From CAZBWE01 sp964495465 (GTDB taxonomy: Bacteria; Planctomycetota; Phycisphaerae; Sedimentisphaerales; Anaerobacaceae), in assembly GCA_964495465.1 (NCBI GenBank), contig CAZBWE010000002.1, positions 1 to 61,934 of the forward strand: a DNA stretch of 61,934 nt. Direction: 5' to 3'. The notes under the pieces are model-generated. The model saw nothing but the letters and a program-made list of their open reading frames with translations, had not been told where the DNA came from and ran no database searches. Shown here one piece after another: positions 16,731 through 25,705 of this stretch; the stretch's first letter is position 1, and each line of letters opens with the position of its first letter. The position numbers and the translations under genes were made by a program.

Positions 16731-17622
16731 CGTCTGCTCCGACCAGCTTAACAAATATTTCATGCAGCGAGGGCACCTTAATCTCAAAGCTAATCACATT
16801 CGCCCGCTGCACCAATTCGCGAATAAATCGCTGGGTGTCGCCGTTGGCCAGTGTTATTTCCAGCAGCCCTCCATCGGATTTCACCGACTCCACCATAGGC
16901 ATCGTCTCGACAAAACTCGTATCGCCCTGAAGCTCGACGCGTATTACCTGTGAGCTGTGCTGCGAACGAATCATCCGGAGCCGGTCATCCAGTATTACTT
17001 TTCCTTTATTTATAAGAAGGATACAATCGCAAAGCTTCTCAGCTTCGTGCATCACGTGTGTGGAAAAGATTATGGTTTTGCCCTCTTTACGCATCTGGAG
17101 AATGATTTCTTTGAGCAAATCCTGATTCAAGGGGTCAAGCCCGGAAAACGGCTCATCCAGAATCACAAGCTCGGGATTGTTGATGACTGTGACTGCGAAC
17201 TGAAGCTTCTGGTGCATTCCCCTCGAAAGCTCCTCGACTTTTTTGTCGGCCCAGTTTGCCAAATCGACTCGCTGTAGCCACTGCGGCACGGCCCGGGCAA
17301 GCTCATCGTCCTTCAGGCCCTTGATAGCCCCAAAATATGCAAGCACTTTACGGACGGTCATCTTCCGATACAAACCCCGCTCCTCGGGCATATATCCGAT
17401 GCGGTTTTTGGCACGCTCCGCCGAATACCCCCCCAACACCTCGATGGTTCCGCTGTCTGGGCGGATGATATCCATAATCATTCGAATGGTAGTAGTCTTG
17501 CCTGCACCATTGGGGCCAAGAAAGCCATAGATACAGCCGGCAGGAACCCAGACGCTGAGACCATCCACAGCGCGGACGCTACCGAAGGACTTGCTCACCT
17601 TCTCAAGAGATACTGCGTTCAT
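16714..17622 (-). CDS. ABC transporter ATPase (NatA-like)
   Basis: 302 residues from ATG 17622; a TTG at 17658 would add 12 residues, and neither start has a strong ribosome site. Walker A GPNGAGKTT, signature motif variant ELSRGMHQKL, Walker B LVILDEPFSGLDP, switch His in IIFSTHVMHEAE. The C-terminal ~80 residues (VELQGDTSFVETMPMVES) form the accessory domain seen in NatA-like ATPases. Energises the permease encoded immediately downstream with overlapping genes. Confidence 0.9.
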   Translation of the reverse strand: MNAVSLEKVSKSFGSVRAVDGLSVWVPAGCIYGFLGPNGAGKTTTIRMIMDIIRPDSGTIEVLGGYSAERAKNRIGYMPEERGLYRKMTVRKVLAYFGAIKGLKDDELARAVPQWLQRVDLANWADKKVEELSRGMHQKLQFAVTVINNPELVILDEPFSGLDPLNQDLLKEIILQMRKEGKTIIFSTHVMHEAEKLCDCILLINKGKVILDDRLRMIRSQHSSQVIRVELQGDTSFVETMPMVESVKSDGGLLEITLANGDTQRFIRELVQRANVISFEIKVPSLHEIFVKLVGADDAEDS

Positions 17623-17684
17623 AACGGATGATTGTATTGGCAAATGCGGATTAGTCAACCTGTTTGCAGCTCTGCAGGCGACAT

Positions 17685-19124
17685 CTACTTTCTCACAATT
17701 ACCGCCGTGTATCCTCCATCGTGGTCTGCAGGTGATTCGGCAGAGGGAAGTATGAGCCGTTCTGATTCGAGCTTGAATTCAGGATTTCCCTCAAGAAACT
17801 CCGCTACGACTTCCCGGTTTTCCCGTTTCTGAATGCTGCAGGTGCTGTAGCAGATTTTGCCGTCTGGTTTGAGCATTAAAGCCGCGGTTTTCAAAAGCTC
17901 TGCCTGTGTTTTCGCAATGGCTTTAACAGCATCCGGCGTTATTCTGTAGCGGGCCTCGATGCGTTTTGCAAAGACGCCGGTATTGGAGCACGGCACATCC
18001 AACAAAACACAATCGACAGAGTCAATTGTGAATTTCAATTTTCGATTTTCGATTTCCGATTTTTGGAAAAGCTGTTCATACTCGATAATCTTAATGCTTT
18101 TCAGGCCGAGGCGGGTGACATTTTCTTCGAGCATCTTAAGTCGTCCGGCGTCGATATCGGTTGCGATAATCTCTGCTTTATCACCGGTCGCCTCAGCTAA
18201 CTGCGTTGTCTTTGTGCCCGGTGCGGCACAGAGGTCAAGGATTCTCCAGCCCGGCTGCGCATTTAAGATACGCACCGGCTGAGCGGCAGATATGTCCTGA
18301 ATAGTAAACCAACCATCAGAAAAGCCGGGCAGGTCTGTCACTACTTTAGGGCTTTTGATTTTTAACATCCTCGATTCTTGATGCTCGATGCTCGATGCTC
18401 GCGGAGTATCGAGAGGAACTATTTCAAAACCGATGTCTGCCTGACGGAATTTGTCTGCGATTTCATCTGTTTTTGTTTTCAAGATGTTGGGCCTGATGTA
18501 GATGCTCGGCCTGCGGTTGGACGCAAAGCAGATTTGCTGCGAATCTTCTACGCCGTATTCTCCAAGCCAATCTTCAACAAGCCATTTTGGAATTGAAAAC
18601 GCCGCGCTTAGATATTCAGCAGGAGAAACTTTGGGTTCCGGCAGGATTTCCGTATCAAATTCGCAGCCGGTTGTTAGCGTTTGCGGGAGCATCCTGCAGA
18701 CATTTGACTGCGAGAGCTTGCTCTGTCGATTCGAAATGTGCCTTGCAATTTGCCGAAGGGCCGCGTTCACAAAGCCGACCTGCCTCTTCCCTGCGACGGC
18801 CTTGGTGTTTTCAACCGCTTCATTAACGATTGAATAATCCGGCGTTGCAGGCGAAAAAATAAGCTCATAAGCCCCTATACGAACTATATTTAGAACTTTT
18901 GCCTGAATTCTCTCGGTGGGTCGAGTAGTGAATTTCGTTATCACTACATCAATGGCGGTTCGGTTTCTTAGCGTTCCGAACACGAGGTCGGTAGCCCGCT
19001 GCCTTTCGCTGGTTTTGTGTAAAAGTTTATTCAAAATTGAAGAAGCATAATCCCGCTTCGGGTCGAACCGATTTAATACTTCGCAAGCAACAGCACGTGC
19101 GGAACTGGGTTTATCGACAGGCAT
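17685..19124 (-). CDS. rsmB: 16S rRNA m5C967 methyltransferase (RsmB/Sun)
   Basis: 479 residues from ATG 19124, overlapping the end of fmt by 14 nt. N-terminal NusB-like RNA-binding domain (about 1-140; ARAVACEVLNRF, LVFGTLRNRTAID) and C-terminal SAM-dependent domain: DLCAAPGTKTTQLAE (SAM binding), DVPCSNTGVFAKRIEARY and YSTCSIQKRENREVV, whose cysteines are the catalytic pair. Longer than the usual ~430-450 residues because of two in-frame repeat-derived segments: RASSIEHQESRM (about 240-252) and KSEIENRKLKFTID (about 350-367). The def-fmt-rsmB order is a common bacterial cluster. Confidence 0.93.
   Translation of the reverse strand: MPVDKPSSARAVACEVLNRFDPKRDYASSILNKLLHKTSERQRATDLVFGTLRNRTAIDVVITKFTTRPTERIQAKVLNIVRIGAYELIFSPATPDYSIVNEAVENTKAVAGKRQVGFVNAALRQIARHISNRQSKLSQSNVCRMLPQTLTTGCEFDTEILPEPKVSPAEYLSAAFSIPKWLVEDWLGEYGVEDSQQICFASNRRPSIYIRPNILKTKTDEIADKFRQADIGFEIVPLDTPRASSIEHQESRMLKIKSPKVVTDLPGFSDGWFTIQDISAAQPVRILNAQPGWRILDLCAAPGTKTTQLAEATGDKAEIIATDIDAGRLKMLEENVTRLGLKSIKIIEYEQLFQKSEIENRKLKFTIDSVDCVLLDVPCSNTGVFAKRIEARYRITPDAVKAIAKTQAELLKTAALMLKPDGKICYSTCSIQKRENREVVAEFLEGNPEFKLESERLILPSAESPADHDGGYTAVIVRK
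18018..18078. repeat. In-frame AATCGAAAATCGAAA repeat within rsmB
   Basis: On the minus strand AAATCGGAAATCGAAAATCG followed by AAAATTGAAATT, a 7-8-nt tandem encoding KSEIENRKLKF between conserved strands. Confidence 0.65.
18366..18416. repeat. In-frame ATCGAGCATCGAG repeat within rsmB
   Basis: Tandem GATGCTCGATGCTCGATGCT reading plus strand; encodes RASSIEHQESRM on the minus strand. Related units occur at 31424-31460 upstream of the mcsA-like gene. Confidence 0.65.
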
Positions 19125-20079
19125 TTGCGTCTTCAATCTTAACGAATGTATCGCCGGTCTGGGTGTGCCAGCCGTTGACAAAATCTTTGAAATTCATAAG
19201 GGCAGAACCGGCTGGCCTGATTTTCGTAACCTCAAGAGCATCCCGTCCACAGATTATATTAAGGTTTTCATCGAGAGTCCCGGTCGGCAGGCCGAATGCC
19301 TCTGATGTCTCAATTACGTTAGCTCGCGCTATTGTTACCCGCAAAGATTTCGAGGTCTTTTTCGAGATATAATCAGCGGAGGCGCCCGGCCAGGGCCAGA
19401 AGCCGCGTATCTTTCTCTGCAAGTCTTTCGCCGGCTCAGTAAAATCCAAAAAGCCATCCGATTTTTTCAGCTTTGGCGCCAATGTCGCCTTCGAATGGTC
19501 CTGGCTGATATAAGGGACAGTTCCATCTTCAATTTTGTCGATGGTTTCCAGTAATAATGGTGCAGCTAATTTTGCGAGCCGGTCGTGAAGCTCACCTGCT
19601 GTCTCATCAGGTCTTATGTCCGTCTCGGCCAGACCGAGGATGTCACCTGCGTCCATTTTTTCAGCCAGCGTTATTACACTGATACCGGTTTTACTTTCGC
19701 CGTTGACTATCGCCCAGTTTATCGGTGCAGCGCCTCGGTATTTCGGAAGCAAAGAGGCGTGAACATTGATGCAACCTTTTGGCGGCAGATTTATCAGCTC
19801 GCTGCCGATTTTCTGGCCGAATGCCACAACAATAATCAAATCCGGATTATGCTCTGCTATCCTCCGGAACGTTTGTGGAGTATTTACATTATCCGTTTCA
19901 ACAAAAGCAATCGAGTGCGATTGTGCCCAGGTAGCTACCGGGGTTGGTGTCGGTTTTCTGCCTCTACCGGCCTGCCGGGACGGCTGCGTTACGATGAAAC
20001 TCAGACTATGACCCGATGTCACCAAGACATTGAGACATTCAAGGCCGAACTCACCACTTCCCAAGTAAGCTATCTTCAT
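19111..20079 (-). CDS. fmt: Methionyl-tRNA formyltransferase
   Basis: 322 residues, normal length. Formylates Met-tRNAi for translation initiation. Formyltransferase N-domain: YLGSGEFGLECL, TQPSRQAGRGRK (tRNA-binding loop), catalytic signature NVHASLLPKYRGAAPINWAI with Asn/His, GISVITLAEKMDAGDIL (catalytic Asp), and the C-terminal Fmt domain with RGFWPWPGA. Followed with overlap by rsmB and preceded 108 nt upstream by def. The ATG lacks a clear ribosome site; the upstream gap is filled with an AAAACTTAAAGCG repeat. Confidence 0.96.
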   Translation of the reverse strand: MKIAYLGSGEFGLECLNVLVTSGHSLSFIVTQPSRQAGRGRKPTPTPVATWAQSHSIAFVETDNVNTPQTFRRIAEHNPDLIIVVAFGQKIGSELINLPPKGCINVHASLLPKYRGAAPINWAIVNGESKTGISVITLAEKMDAGDILGLAETDIRPDETAGELHDRLAKLAAPLLLETIDKIEDGTVPYISQDHSKATLAPKLKKSDGFLDFTEPAKDLQRKIRGFWPWPGASADYISKKTSKSLRVTIARANVIETSEAFGLPTGTLDENLNIICGRDALEVTKIRPAGSALMNFKDFVNGWHTQTGDTFVKIEDANACR

Positions 20080-20187
20080 AATAAACTAAAAACTTAAAGC
20101 GAAAAATGGAAAAAAACAACTGAAAATTCAAAACCATGTCAGTTTTAAGCTTTGCACTTTGGTTTTATATTTTTCGTTTTACGTTTT
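20080..20187. repeat. AAACTAAAAACTTAAAGCGAAAA repeat between def and fmt
   Basis: AT-rich sequence of AAACTTAAAGCG / GTTTTAAGCTTTGCACTTTGG units, partly inverted (TTTTCGTTTTACGTTTTTCA). Related sequence fills 22540-22665 and 25574-25700. No gene seen. Confidence 0.6.
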
Positions 20188-20703
20188 TCATTTTTGCTGT
20201 TCTTCTAAAAGTTTCTTTAGTTGTTTTCGGTGCGCGATTCTGGCCACATTGCTCATACGGTTGACGATGGTCATCCCCTCGAGGTGGTCGTGCTCGTGCT
20301 GAAGCGCCCTTGCATAGAGACCTTCGCCTTCCTCGGTGAACTCATTGCCGTCGAGGTCTGTAGCCGTGACTTTGCACTTTTTGTATCTGCGAATTTTCGT
20401 ATAAATACCCGGGACGGACAGGCACCCTTCATCGAACTCCGTAAGCGGACCTTCGGGGGTAATTGTGGGGTTAATATAGACCTTTAGTTTTTCCCTGCTG
20501 CCGTCGAGCGATATCATAAAGAGCCGCAGTGACACGCCCGCCTGCGGCGCCGCCAGGCCAACACCTTTGTTTTTCTGCATAATCTCGAACATCTTATCGA
20601 CGAGTCGGCGGATATTATCATCGATTTCTTCAACCGGTTTGGCACGCTCAGCCAAAACCTCGACCGGGTAATGAGTGATTCGACATTTATCTATATCAAT
20701 CAT
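20188..20703 (-). CDS. def: Peptide deformylase
   Basis: 171 residues. Removes the N-formyl group from nascent proteins; metal enzyme. All three motifs are present: GVGLAAPQAG (about 48-57), EGCLSVPG with the metal-ligand Cys (about 92-99), and QHEHDHLEG containing the HExxH-type ligands (about 134-142). Upstream of fmt and rsmB in the same direction. It follows the orphan methyltransferase gene by 21 nt, so the two are probably co-transcribed. Confidence 0.96.
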   Translation of the reverse strand: MIDIDKCRITHYPVEVLAERAKPVEEIDDNIRRLVDKMFEIMQKNKGVGLAAPQAGVSLRLFMISLDGSREKLKVYINPTITPEGPLTEFDEGCLSVPGIYTKIRRYKKCKVTATDLDGNEFTEEGEGLYARALQHEHDHLEGMTIVNRMSNVARIAHRKQLKKLLEEQQK

Positions 20704-20724
20704 CTTTATCTAACGCCCCTATTA

Positions 20725-21696
20725 TTAAACATACACGGGCAGTTTTTTCAGCTTATTTTCATTCGAACTTTTGATATCCTTAAGAGTGTTTCTCTCCCAG
20801 AAGACCCCATCATCGTATCCCTGAATTGTGCCATCCGGCTTTGCCATATCGAGTCTTTTCGCTGCATACAGGCAATACTGCTCATCCATCTCCACCATAA
20901 CAAAATTTCTCTTTAGCTTCTTCGCAACAACGCCTGCGGTTCCGACTCCTGCGAAGGGGTCGAAAATAACATCCGCCTCGTTCGAGCCAGCAAGAATAAT
21001 TTTTGCGAGGAGCTTTTCCGGTTTTTGGGTGGGGTGGGGCGTATTTTCAGGCATCGACCAAAAGGGCATCGATATATCCGTCCATATATTCGAGGGATAG
21101 GTCAGCCGGAATTTGCCGTTTTTGTCTTCGCTCCAATCCTTCGGCATATTATTTTCCCGATATGGGGCGATGACCTTCCTTTTTAATTTTACCGCATCGG
21201 CGTTGAAAGTCCAATCGTCGGACATCGTGCAGAACCATATATCCTCAGAATTATTTTTCCAGTTCTTTTTGGCTCCCCGTCCCTTTTCCCTCTCGAACGT
21301 TATCCTGTTTCTGACAATAAAATATTTTTCGCAAAGCAGATGAATCGCCGAAGAAGAACGCCAGTCGCCGCAGATGTAAACAGAAGCCGTCGGCTTAAGC
21401 AGCACAATCATTTTTTTCAGCCAGGATTCCATCCAGTCCATATACTGCGTTACGGAGACCTGCCTGAAAAAATTTGCGTTGAATGTCTTTGTCAGATTAT
21501 ACGGGGGGTCGATAAAAAGCAAATCGACAAACTCCGACGGCAGGAAATCCGCAACCTCGAAAATGTCATGGTTGATGACTTTATTCAATATCTGCTCAAG
21601 TGAGGCCGGGCTATCAATCTTCAGCAAGCTGCGCTGATACCTTCTTATCTCCTCATCTCTAAGCGTAATGGTCCTGTTTCGTGGCGCAGATGACAT
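20725..21696 (-). CDS. Orphan DNA methyltransferase (N6-adenine/N4-cytosine, beta-class order)
   Basis: 323 residues. Motif IV FIDPPYNLTKT (about 80-90) precedes the SAM-binding motif I VIFDPFAGVGTAGVVAKKL (about 243-261), the order of beta-class amino-methyltransferases. The region between (WFCTMSDDWTFNADAVKLKRK) would be the target recognition domain. Ends with YGYDDGVFWERNTLKDI-like tail. No nuclease gene is adjacent: neighbours are lptB and def. It may be a solitary regulatory methylase or the relic of a restriction system. Recognition sequence cannot be predicted. Confidence 0.88.
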   Translation of the reverse strand: MSSAPRNRTITLRDEEIRRYQRSLLKIDSPASLEQILNKVINHDIFEVADFLPSEFVDLLFIDPPYNLTKTFNANFFRQVSVTQYMDWMESWLKKMIVLLKPTASVYICGDWRSSSAIHLLCEKYFIVRNRITFEREKGRGAKKNWKNNSEDIWFCTMSDDWTFNADAVKLKRKVIAPYRENNMPKDWSEDKNGKFRLTYPSNIWTDISMPFWSMPENTPHPTQKPEKLLAKIILAGSNEADVIFDPFAGVGTAGVVAKKLKRNFVMVEMDEQYCLYAAKRLDMAKPDGTIQGYDDGVFWERNTLKDIKSSNENKLKKLPVYV

Positions 21697-21751
21697 TTTT
21701 CTTTATTCAAAGCAGTGTTGTGTAACCTTTTTCGCTTTATTAACACAAGCG

Positions 21752-22504
21752 CTATATGCCTTTTTTGGTCAATTTTTTGCCGTCGAAAGTGCTGCCGAGA
21801 TAGTGTTTTCTGACGGTCTCGTTGCGAATGATTTCAGCCGGTGCGCCGGCGCCGATTACCCTGCCGTGGTCGATTATGTAGGCCTTATCAACGACCTCAA
21901 GCGTCCTTTCGACATTATGGTCGGTAACAAGGATGCTGACGCCGGAAGCAACAAGCCGGCGGATTTCGCGCTGCAAATCCTCAACGGCAATAGGGTCAAC
22001 GCCACTAAACGGCTCATCCAAAAGAACCAGTGAAGGGTCTGTCACCATAGCTCGTGCGATTTCGAGCTTTCTCCTCTCTCCGCCCGAGAGGAATCTGCCC
22101 TGACTGCGCGCAACCTCTTCAAGGGCAAAACGCCTGATGAGCATATCCGCTCTGAGGTCGCGCTCGGCTTTGGTGATAGACATCGTTTCCAGAATCGCAT
22201 AGAGATTGTCGCGGACACTTAGACGCTGAAAGATGCTCGGCTCCTGTGAGAGATAGCCGATGCCGAGACGCGCCCTTTTATACATCGGCAGCTTTGTAAC
22301 GTCTTCGCCTTCAAAGACAACCATCCCTTCGTTGGGGATTACCATACCCATAATCATTCTGAAGGTCGTGGTCTTCCCGGCGCCGTTTCGTCCCAGAAGG
22401 CCGACAATATTACGCTGGCCAATCGTAATATTTATCCCGTCAACAACAACCCTGCCGGAATACTTTTTTACCAGCCCGCGAGTTTCAAGAAGAGTCATAT
22501 CCAT
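21752..22504 (-). CDS. lptB: LPS export ABC transporter ATPase LptB
   Basis: 250 residues. ATPase that powers lipopolysaccharide transport with LptFG. Walker A GLLGRNGAGKTT, Q-loop context GIGYLSQEPSIFQRLSV characteristic of LptB, signature LSGGERRKLEIARA, Walker B LVLLDEPFSGVDPIAV, switch ITDHNV variant VTDHNVERTLEVVD. Its presence indicates a diderm envelope with LPS-like lipid. LptA/LptC and LptFG are not in the window. Confidence 0.93.
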   Translation of the reverse strand: MDMTLLETRGLVKKYSGRVVVDGINITIGQRNIVGLLGRNGAGKTTTFRMIMGMVIPNEGMVVFEGEDVTKLPMYKRARLGIGYLSQEPSIFQRLSVRDNLYAILETMSITKAERDLRADMLIRRFALEEVARSQGRFLSGGERRKLEIARAMVTDPSLVLLDEPFSGVDPIAVEDLQREIRRLVASGVSILVTDHNVERTLEVVDKAYIIDHGRVIGAGAPAEIIRNETVRKHYLGSTFDGKKLTKKGI

Positions 22505-22539
22505 TAAGATTATACCTCTGTCAGTGTTTAACGTTCAGC

Positions 22540-22665
22540 GAACAGAATACAGTAAAAAGTCGAAAACGTAAAGCGAAAAGTGGAAAACCAAAGTAAAGGG
22601 CCCTGAAATTTCTGCCTTTTAACCGCCGGCTCTCATTATCGGCCTTTAGTTTTTCGTTTATTTCA
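22540..22665. repeat. AAAAGTCGAAAACGTAAAGCG repeat between lptB and the phosphoesterase gene
   Basis: Contains AAAGTCGAAAACGTAAAGCG, AAAGTGGAAAACCAAAG and the inverse GGCCTTTAGTTTTTCG. Same family as 20080-20187. A TATAAA box at 22691 is a weak promoter candidate for the plus-strand genes. Confidence 0.5.
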
Positions 22666-22744
22666 CTGGCGTTCCTGCGATATTTCTGCTATAAATTCCT
22701 TTTTACGTGATACAGGCGTCATTTATGTTAATCCGGGAAAGCGT

Positions 22745-23521
22745 ATGTTTGCGATTATAAGCGATATACATTCGAACCTCGAGGCACTGACCACTGTTCT
22801 CGACGATATTGAAAAACGCGGCATAAAGGAGGTTTACTGCCTGGGTGACGTGGTAGGTTACGGGCCGAATCCAAAGGAATGTCTCGACCTGATTATAGAA
22901 AACACCGAGTGGTGCGTCCTGGGCAACCACGATTATGCCACCCTATATGAACCGACAAACTTCAACTATGCCGCTGAGCAGGCAAGCTTCTGGACACGCG
23001 AAGTCCTGGAAGAAGAAAAAGACAGGCAGTCCTGTAACAGGCGCTGGAGCTTTCTGGGCGAGCTGCAAATGCGGCAGACGCTCATAGCCGGGCTGGGGTC
23101 AACCGAAACAACGATGGATTTTGTTCACGCCTCACCGCGAAGGCCGATTAATGAATACATCTTCCCCGATGACGTTTACACCAACCCGCTAAAGGTTCGG
23201 CTGCTTTTCGAGCGGGTCAAGCATATATGCTTTGTGGGTCATACGCATATGCCCGGGGTATTTCTCGACGAACCTGATTTTTATTCACCCGATGAGCTGG
23301 GGCATACATATCCGATTATTGACGATGAGAAAGCAATCATCAATATCGGCTCCGTAGGCCAGCCGAGAGATAAGGACAACCGGGCAAGCTATGTGTATGT
23401 GGATGAAAATCAGGTGCACTTTGTCCGGCTGGAATACGACTTCAAAACCACAATGAAAAAGATACTCGCCATAGAGCAGCTTGATAACTTCCACGCTGAG
23501 CGGCTGCAGGACGGAAGATAA
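22745..23521 (+). CDS. Metallophosphoesterase
   Basis: 258 residues of the calcineurin-like superfamily. Metal-ligand motifs in order: ISDIHSNLEAL (DxH), LGDVVGYGPNP (GDxxGYG), LGNHDYATL (GNHD), VHASPR, VGHTHMPGVF (GHTH), NIGSVGQPRD. This layout is typical of YfcE/Ap4A-hydrolase-like diesterases of bacterial dual-metal type; the exact substrate (cyclic nucleotide, dinucleotide or protein phosphate) is unknown. First gene of the plus-strand group with yidC and mnmE. Confidence 0.87.
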   Translation: MFAIISDIHSNLEALTTVLDDIEKRGIKEVYCLGDVVGYGPNPKECLDLIIENTEWCVLGNHDYATLYEPTNFNYAAEQASFWTREVLEEEKDRQSCNRRWSFLGELQMRQTLIAGLGSTETTMDFVHASPRRPINEYIFPDDVYTNPLKVRLLFERVKHICFVGHTHMPGVFLDEPDFYSPDELGHTYPIIDDEKAIINIGSVGQPRDKDNRASYVYVDENQVHFVRLEYDFKTTMKKILAIEQLDNFHAERLQDGR

Positions 23522-23581
23522 CTCGTGGCTCGATGCCCGAAGCCGGTAACGAGAGATGATGGACGAAGGACGACATATAAG

Positions 23582-25573
23582 ATGCGATATTTATTAACTT
23601 TATTTGTAGTATTCTTTGTAGCTTTCTGCGGGTGGCTTGTTGTTGAAACCGGCATTTTTGAAACGGCCCAGACAAGCGGCCAACCCTGTATCTTATTGCA
23701 GCAAACGACAGCCGATGAAAAACCGCAGGCGATGAACGAACCCGCAGAAATCGAACCCGGCAGTCCTGCCGGCTTGGAAATGACCGCCGCTACAAGCTTC
23801 GAGGCCTATGGAGGCCCTACTGAGACTGTAAAGCTCGGCTCGATAGACAAAAAAAGCGGCTTTAAGTACCAACTCGAACTAAGCACCAAAGGGGCGACAA
23901 TAAGAAAAGCCATCTTCAGCGGGTTTGACGACCGAGATTATAAAAATCCTCAGCCTTTAGTGATTCTCTCGCCTATGAAAGCGTCCGACGGCTCTGAAAT
24001 CCTGCCGATGGCGAACAGAGAATTTGTTTTTATTGACGAGAAGCTGCAGCTGCCGCTGCAGGATTTGCAATGGAAGAGTCTCGGCAGGGAAACGGCAGAG
24101 GACGGCTCAGAAACGGCCCGGTTCGAAGCGGTTATCAAGACATCAGCCGGTGAGCCGGTAGTGAAACTAATAAAAACATACAAAGTCCGCCGCGACAGCT
24201 ACCTTATGGATTGCAGCATAGCGGTCGAAAATCTCACCGACGGCGAGCTGAAGTATCGACTCAATATGGCCGGGCCGGGAGGGCTCGGCAGAGAGGCCTT
24301 CAGGGGCGATATGAGGAAAGCCGTAGCAGGATTCAGGGATTCGCAGGGCAAAATTATCAGCACAAGACTCAATACGAGAAAACTCATCAAGGCAAAAACC
24401 ATTCACGACAGGCGTCTTGAAATACCCGCAGCAAAGTTCCTGTGGGTGGCCGCCGTAAACAAGTATTTCGCCGCGATACTGGTTCCGGTTCCGGACGAGG
24501 GCAAAGATTATTGCGACTGGCTGACAGACAGAACGGCGAGGTTTTACAATCCCGACGGCGACAAAAGGGCCGACAGCGGCGATGAAACAATCGGGCTGGA
24601 TTTAAAAATCGCCACAAACGCCCTTACAAAGACGACATTATCAGGCGGGACGAAAACATACAACTTCCAGCTCTACATAGGCCCCAAGGATAAAAGTCTG
24701 TTCGATGACAACGAGATGTATCGCAAGCTCGGTTTTGTAGAGGTGATAGACTTTATGCCGTGCTTTTGCTGCCCGACGGCGATAATATACCCGCTGGCCT
24801 TCGGGATACTGGCGATAATGAAATGGATGCATGCCTTTATACCCAACTACGGATTTGTCATTATCATACTGGTCTTTCTGATGCGTCTGATTATGCATCC
24901 GATTACCAAAAGGAGTCAGGTATCGATGAGCAAGATGGGCAAGCTTGCTCCGAAGGCCGAGGAGATAAAGAAGAAATACGCCGGCAACAAGACGGAGATG
25001 AACAAGCGGCTGATGGAGCTTTACCGGGAGCAGGGTGCTTCTCCGATTTTCGGTTTTCTGCCGATGTTCGTGCAGATGCCCGTCTGGATTGCGTTGTGGA
25101 GCGCTGTGTATGCCAGTATCGACCTGCGTGGAGCCGCATTTCTGCCGTTCTGGATAACCGACCTGTCAATGCCCGACGCCCTTGTCAGGTTTTCGACGAT
25201 AACCGTGCCTTTGCTGCAATGGAAGATAGAATCGCTGAACCTGCTGCCGATTTTGATGGGCGTTGCATTCTACCTGCAGCAGAAACTTATGCCTTCACCG
25301 GCATCGGCTTCGACAAATCCCCAAATGGCCCAGCAGCAGAAAATGATGATGATTATGTTCCCGCTGATGTTTCCGCTTGTTTTATACAAGGCGCCGTCAG
25401 GCGTCAACCTGTATATTATGGCGAGCACCTTTGCAGGCGTTTTCGAGCAGTATGTTATCCGCAAACACATCCGCGAAAAAGACGAAGCCGAATCGAATGG
25501 CCTGGTTGCCGCAACGAGCAAGACCGGCGGAAAAGCCAAAAAGAAAAAGCCCAAACCGTTCTATAAAATTTAA
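23582..25573 (+). CDS. yidC: Membrane protein insertase YidC
   Basis: 663 residues from ATG 23582. The upstream 57 nt are open but consist largely of a GGACGAAGGACGAC repeat and are unlikely to be coding. N-terminal membrane helix (LLTLFVVFFVAFCGWLVV), large periplasmic beta-sandwich domain (about 80-370), then the conserved insertase core with five helices: YGFVIIILVFLMRLIMHPITKRS, SPIFGFLPMFVQMPVWIALWSAVY, LNLLPILMGVAFYLQQKL, and the final FPLVLYKAPSGVNLYIMAST. The C-terminus is basic (KKKKPKPFYKI). Inserts inner-membrane proteins with or without SecYEG. Classic neighbour of mnmE, which follows 132 nt later. Confidence 0.95.
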   Translation: MRYLLTLFVVFFVAFCGWLVVETGIFETAQTSGQPCILLQQTTADEKPQAMNEPAEIEPGSPAGLEMTAATSFEAYGGPTETVKLGSIDKKSGFKYQLELSTKGATIRKAIFSGFDDRDYKNPQPLVILSPMKASDGSEILPMANREFVFIDEKLQLPLQDLQWKSLGRETAEDGSETARFEAVIKTSAGEPVVKLIKTYKVRRDSYLMDCSIAVENLTDGELKYRLNMAGPGGLGREAFRGDMRKAVAGFRDSQGKIISTRLNTRKLIKAKTIHDRRLEIPAAKFLWVAAVNKYFAAILVPVPDEGKDYCDWLTDRTARFYNPDGDKRADSGDETIGLDLKIATNALTKTTLSGGTKTYNFQLYIGPKDKSLFDDNEMYRKLGFVEVIDFMPCFCCPTAIIYPLAFGILAIMKWMHAFIPNYGFVIIILVFLMRLIMHPITKRSQVSMSKMGKLAPKAEEIKKKYAGNKTEMNKRLMELYREQGASPIFGFLPMFVQMPVWIALWSAVYASIDLRGAAFLPFWITDLSMPDALVRFSTITVPLLQWKIESLNLLPILMGVAFYLQQKLMPSPASASTNPQMAQQQKMMMIMFPLMFPLVLYKAPSGVNLYIMASTFAGVFEQYVIRKHIREKDEAESNGLVAATSKTGGKAKKKKPKPFYKI

Positions 25574-25700
25574 AGCTTAAAACTAAAAACGCAAAACCAA
25601 AGCTCAAAACTTAAAAATCTTATTTTTTGTCGGTGAAAGGTTATAAAGTCATTTTGAATTTAGGTTTATGGTTTTGAGTTTAACACTTTCAGTTTTTCGT
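25574..25700. repeat. AT-rich AAACTAAAAACGCAAAACC repeat between yidC and mnmE
   Basis: AAAGCTTAAAACTAAAAACG / AAAACTTAAAAATC on one arm and TTTAGGTTTATGGTTTTGAG with TTTCAGTTTTTCGTTTC on the other, an imperfect inverted array of the same family as 20080-20187. Confidence 0.55.
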
Positions 25701-25705
25701 TTCTT

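Noticed and set aside
24760..25566. 268-codon frame overlapping the yidC insertase region
   Set aside because: Other frame of the conserved YidC core; composition (Ala/Asp/Arg-rich) typical of shadow frames in GC-rich genes.
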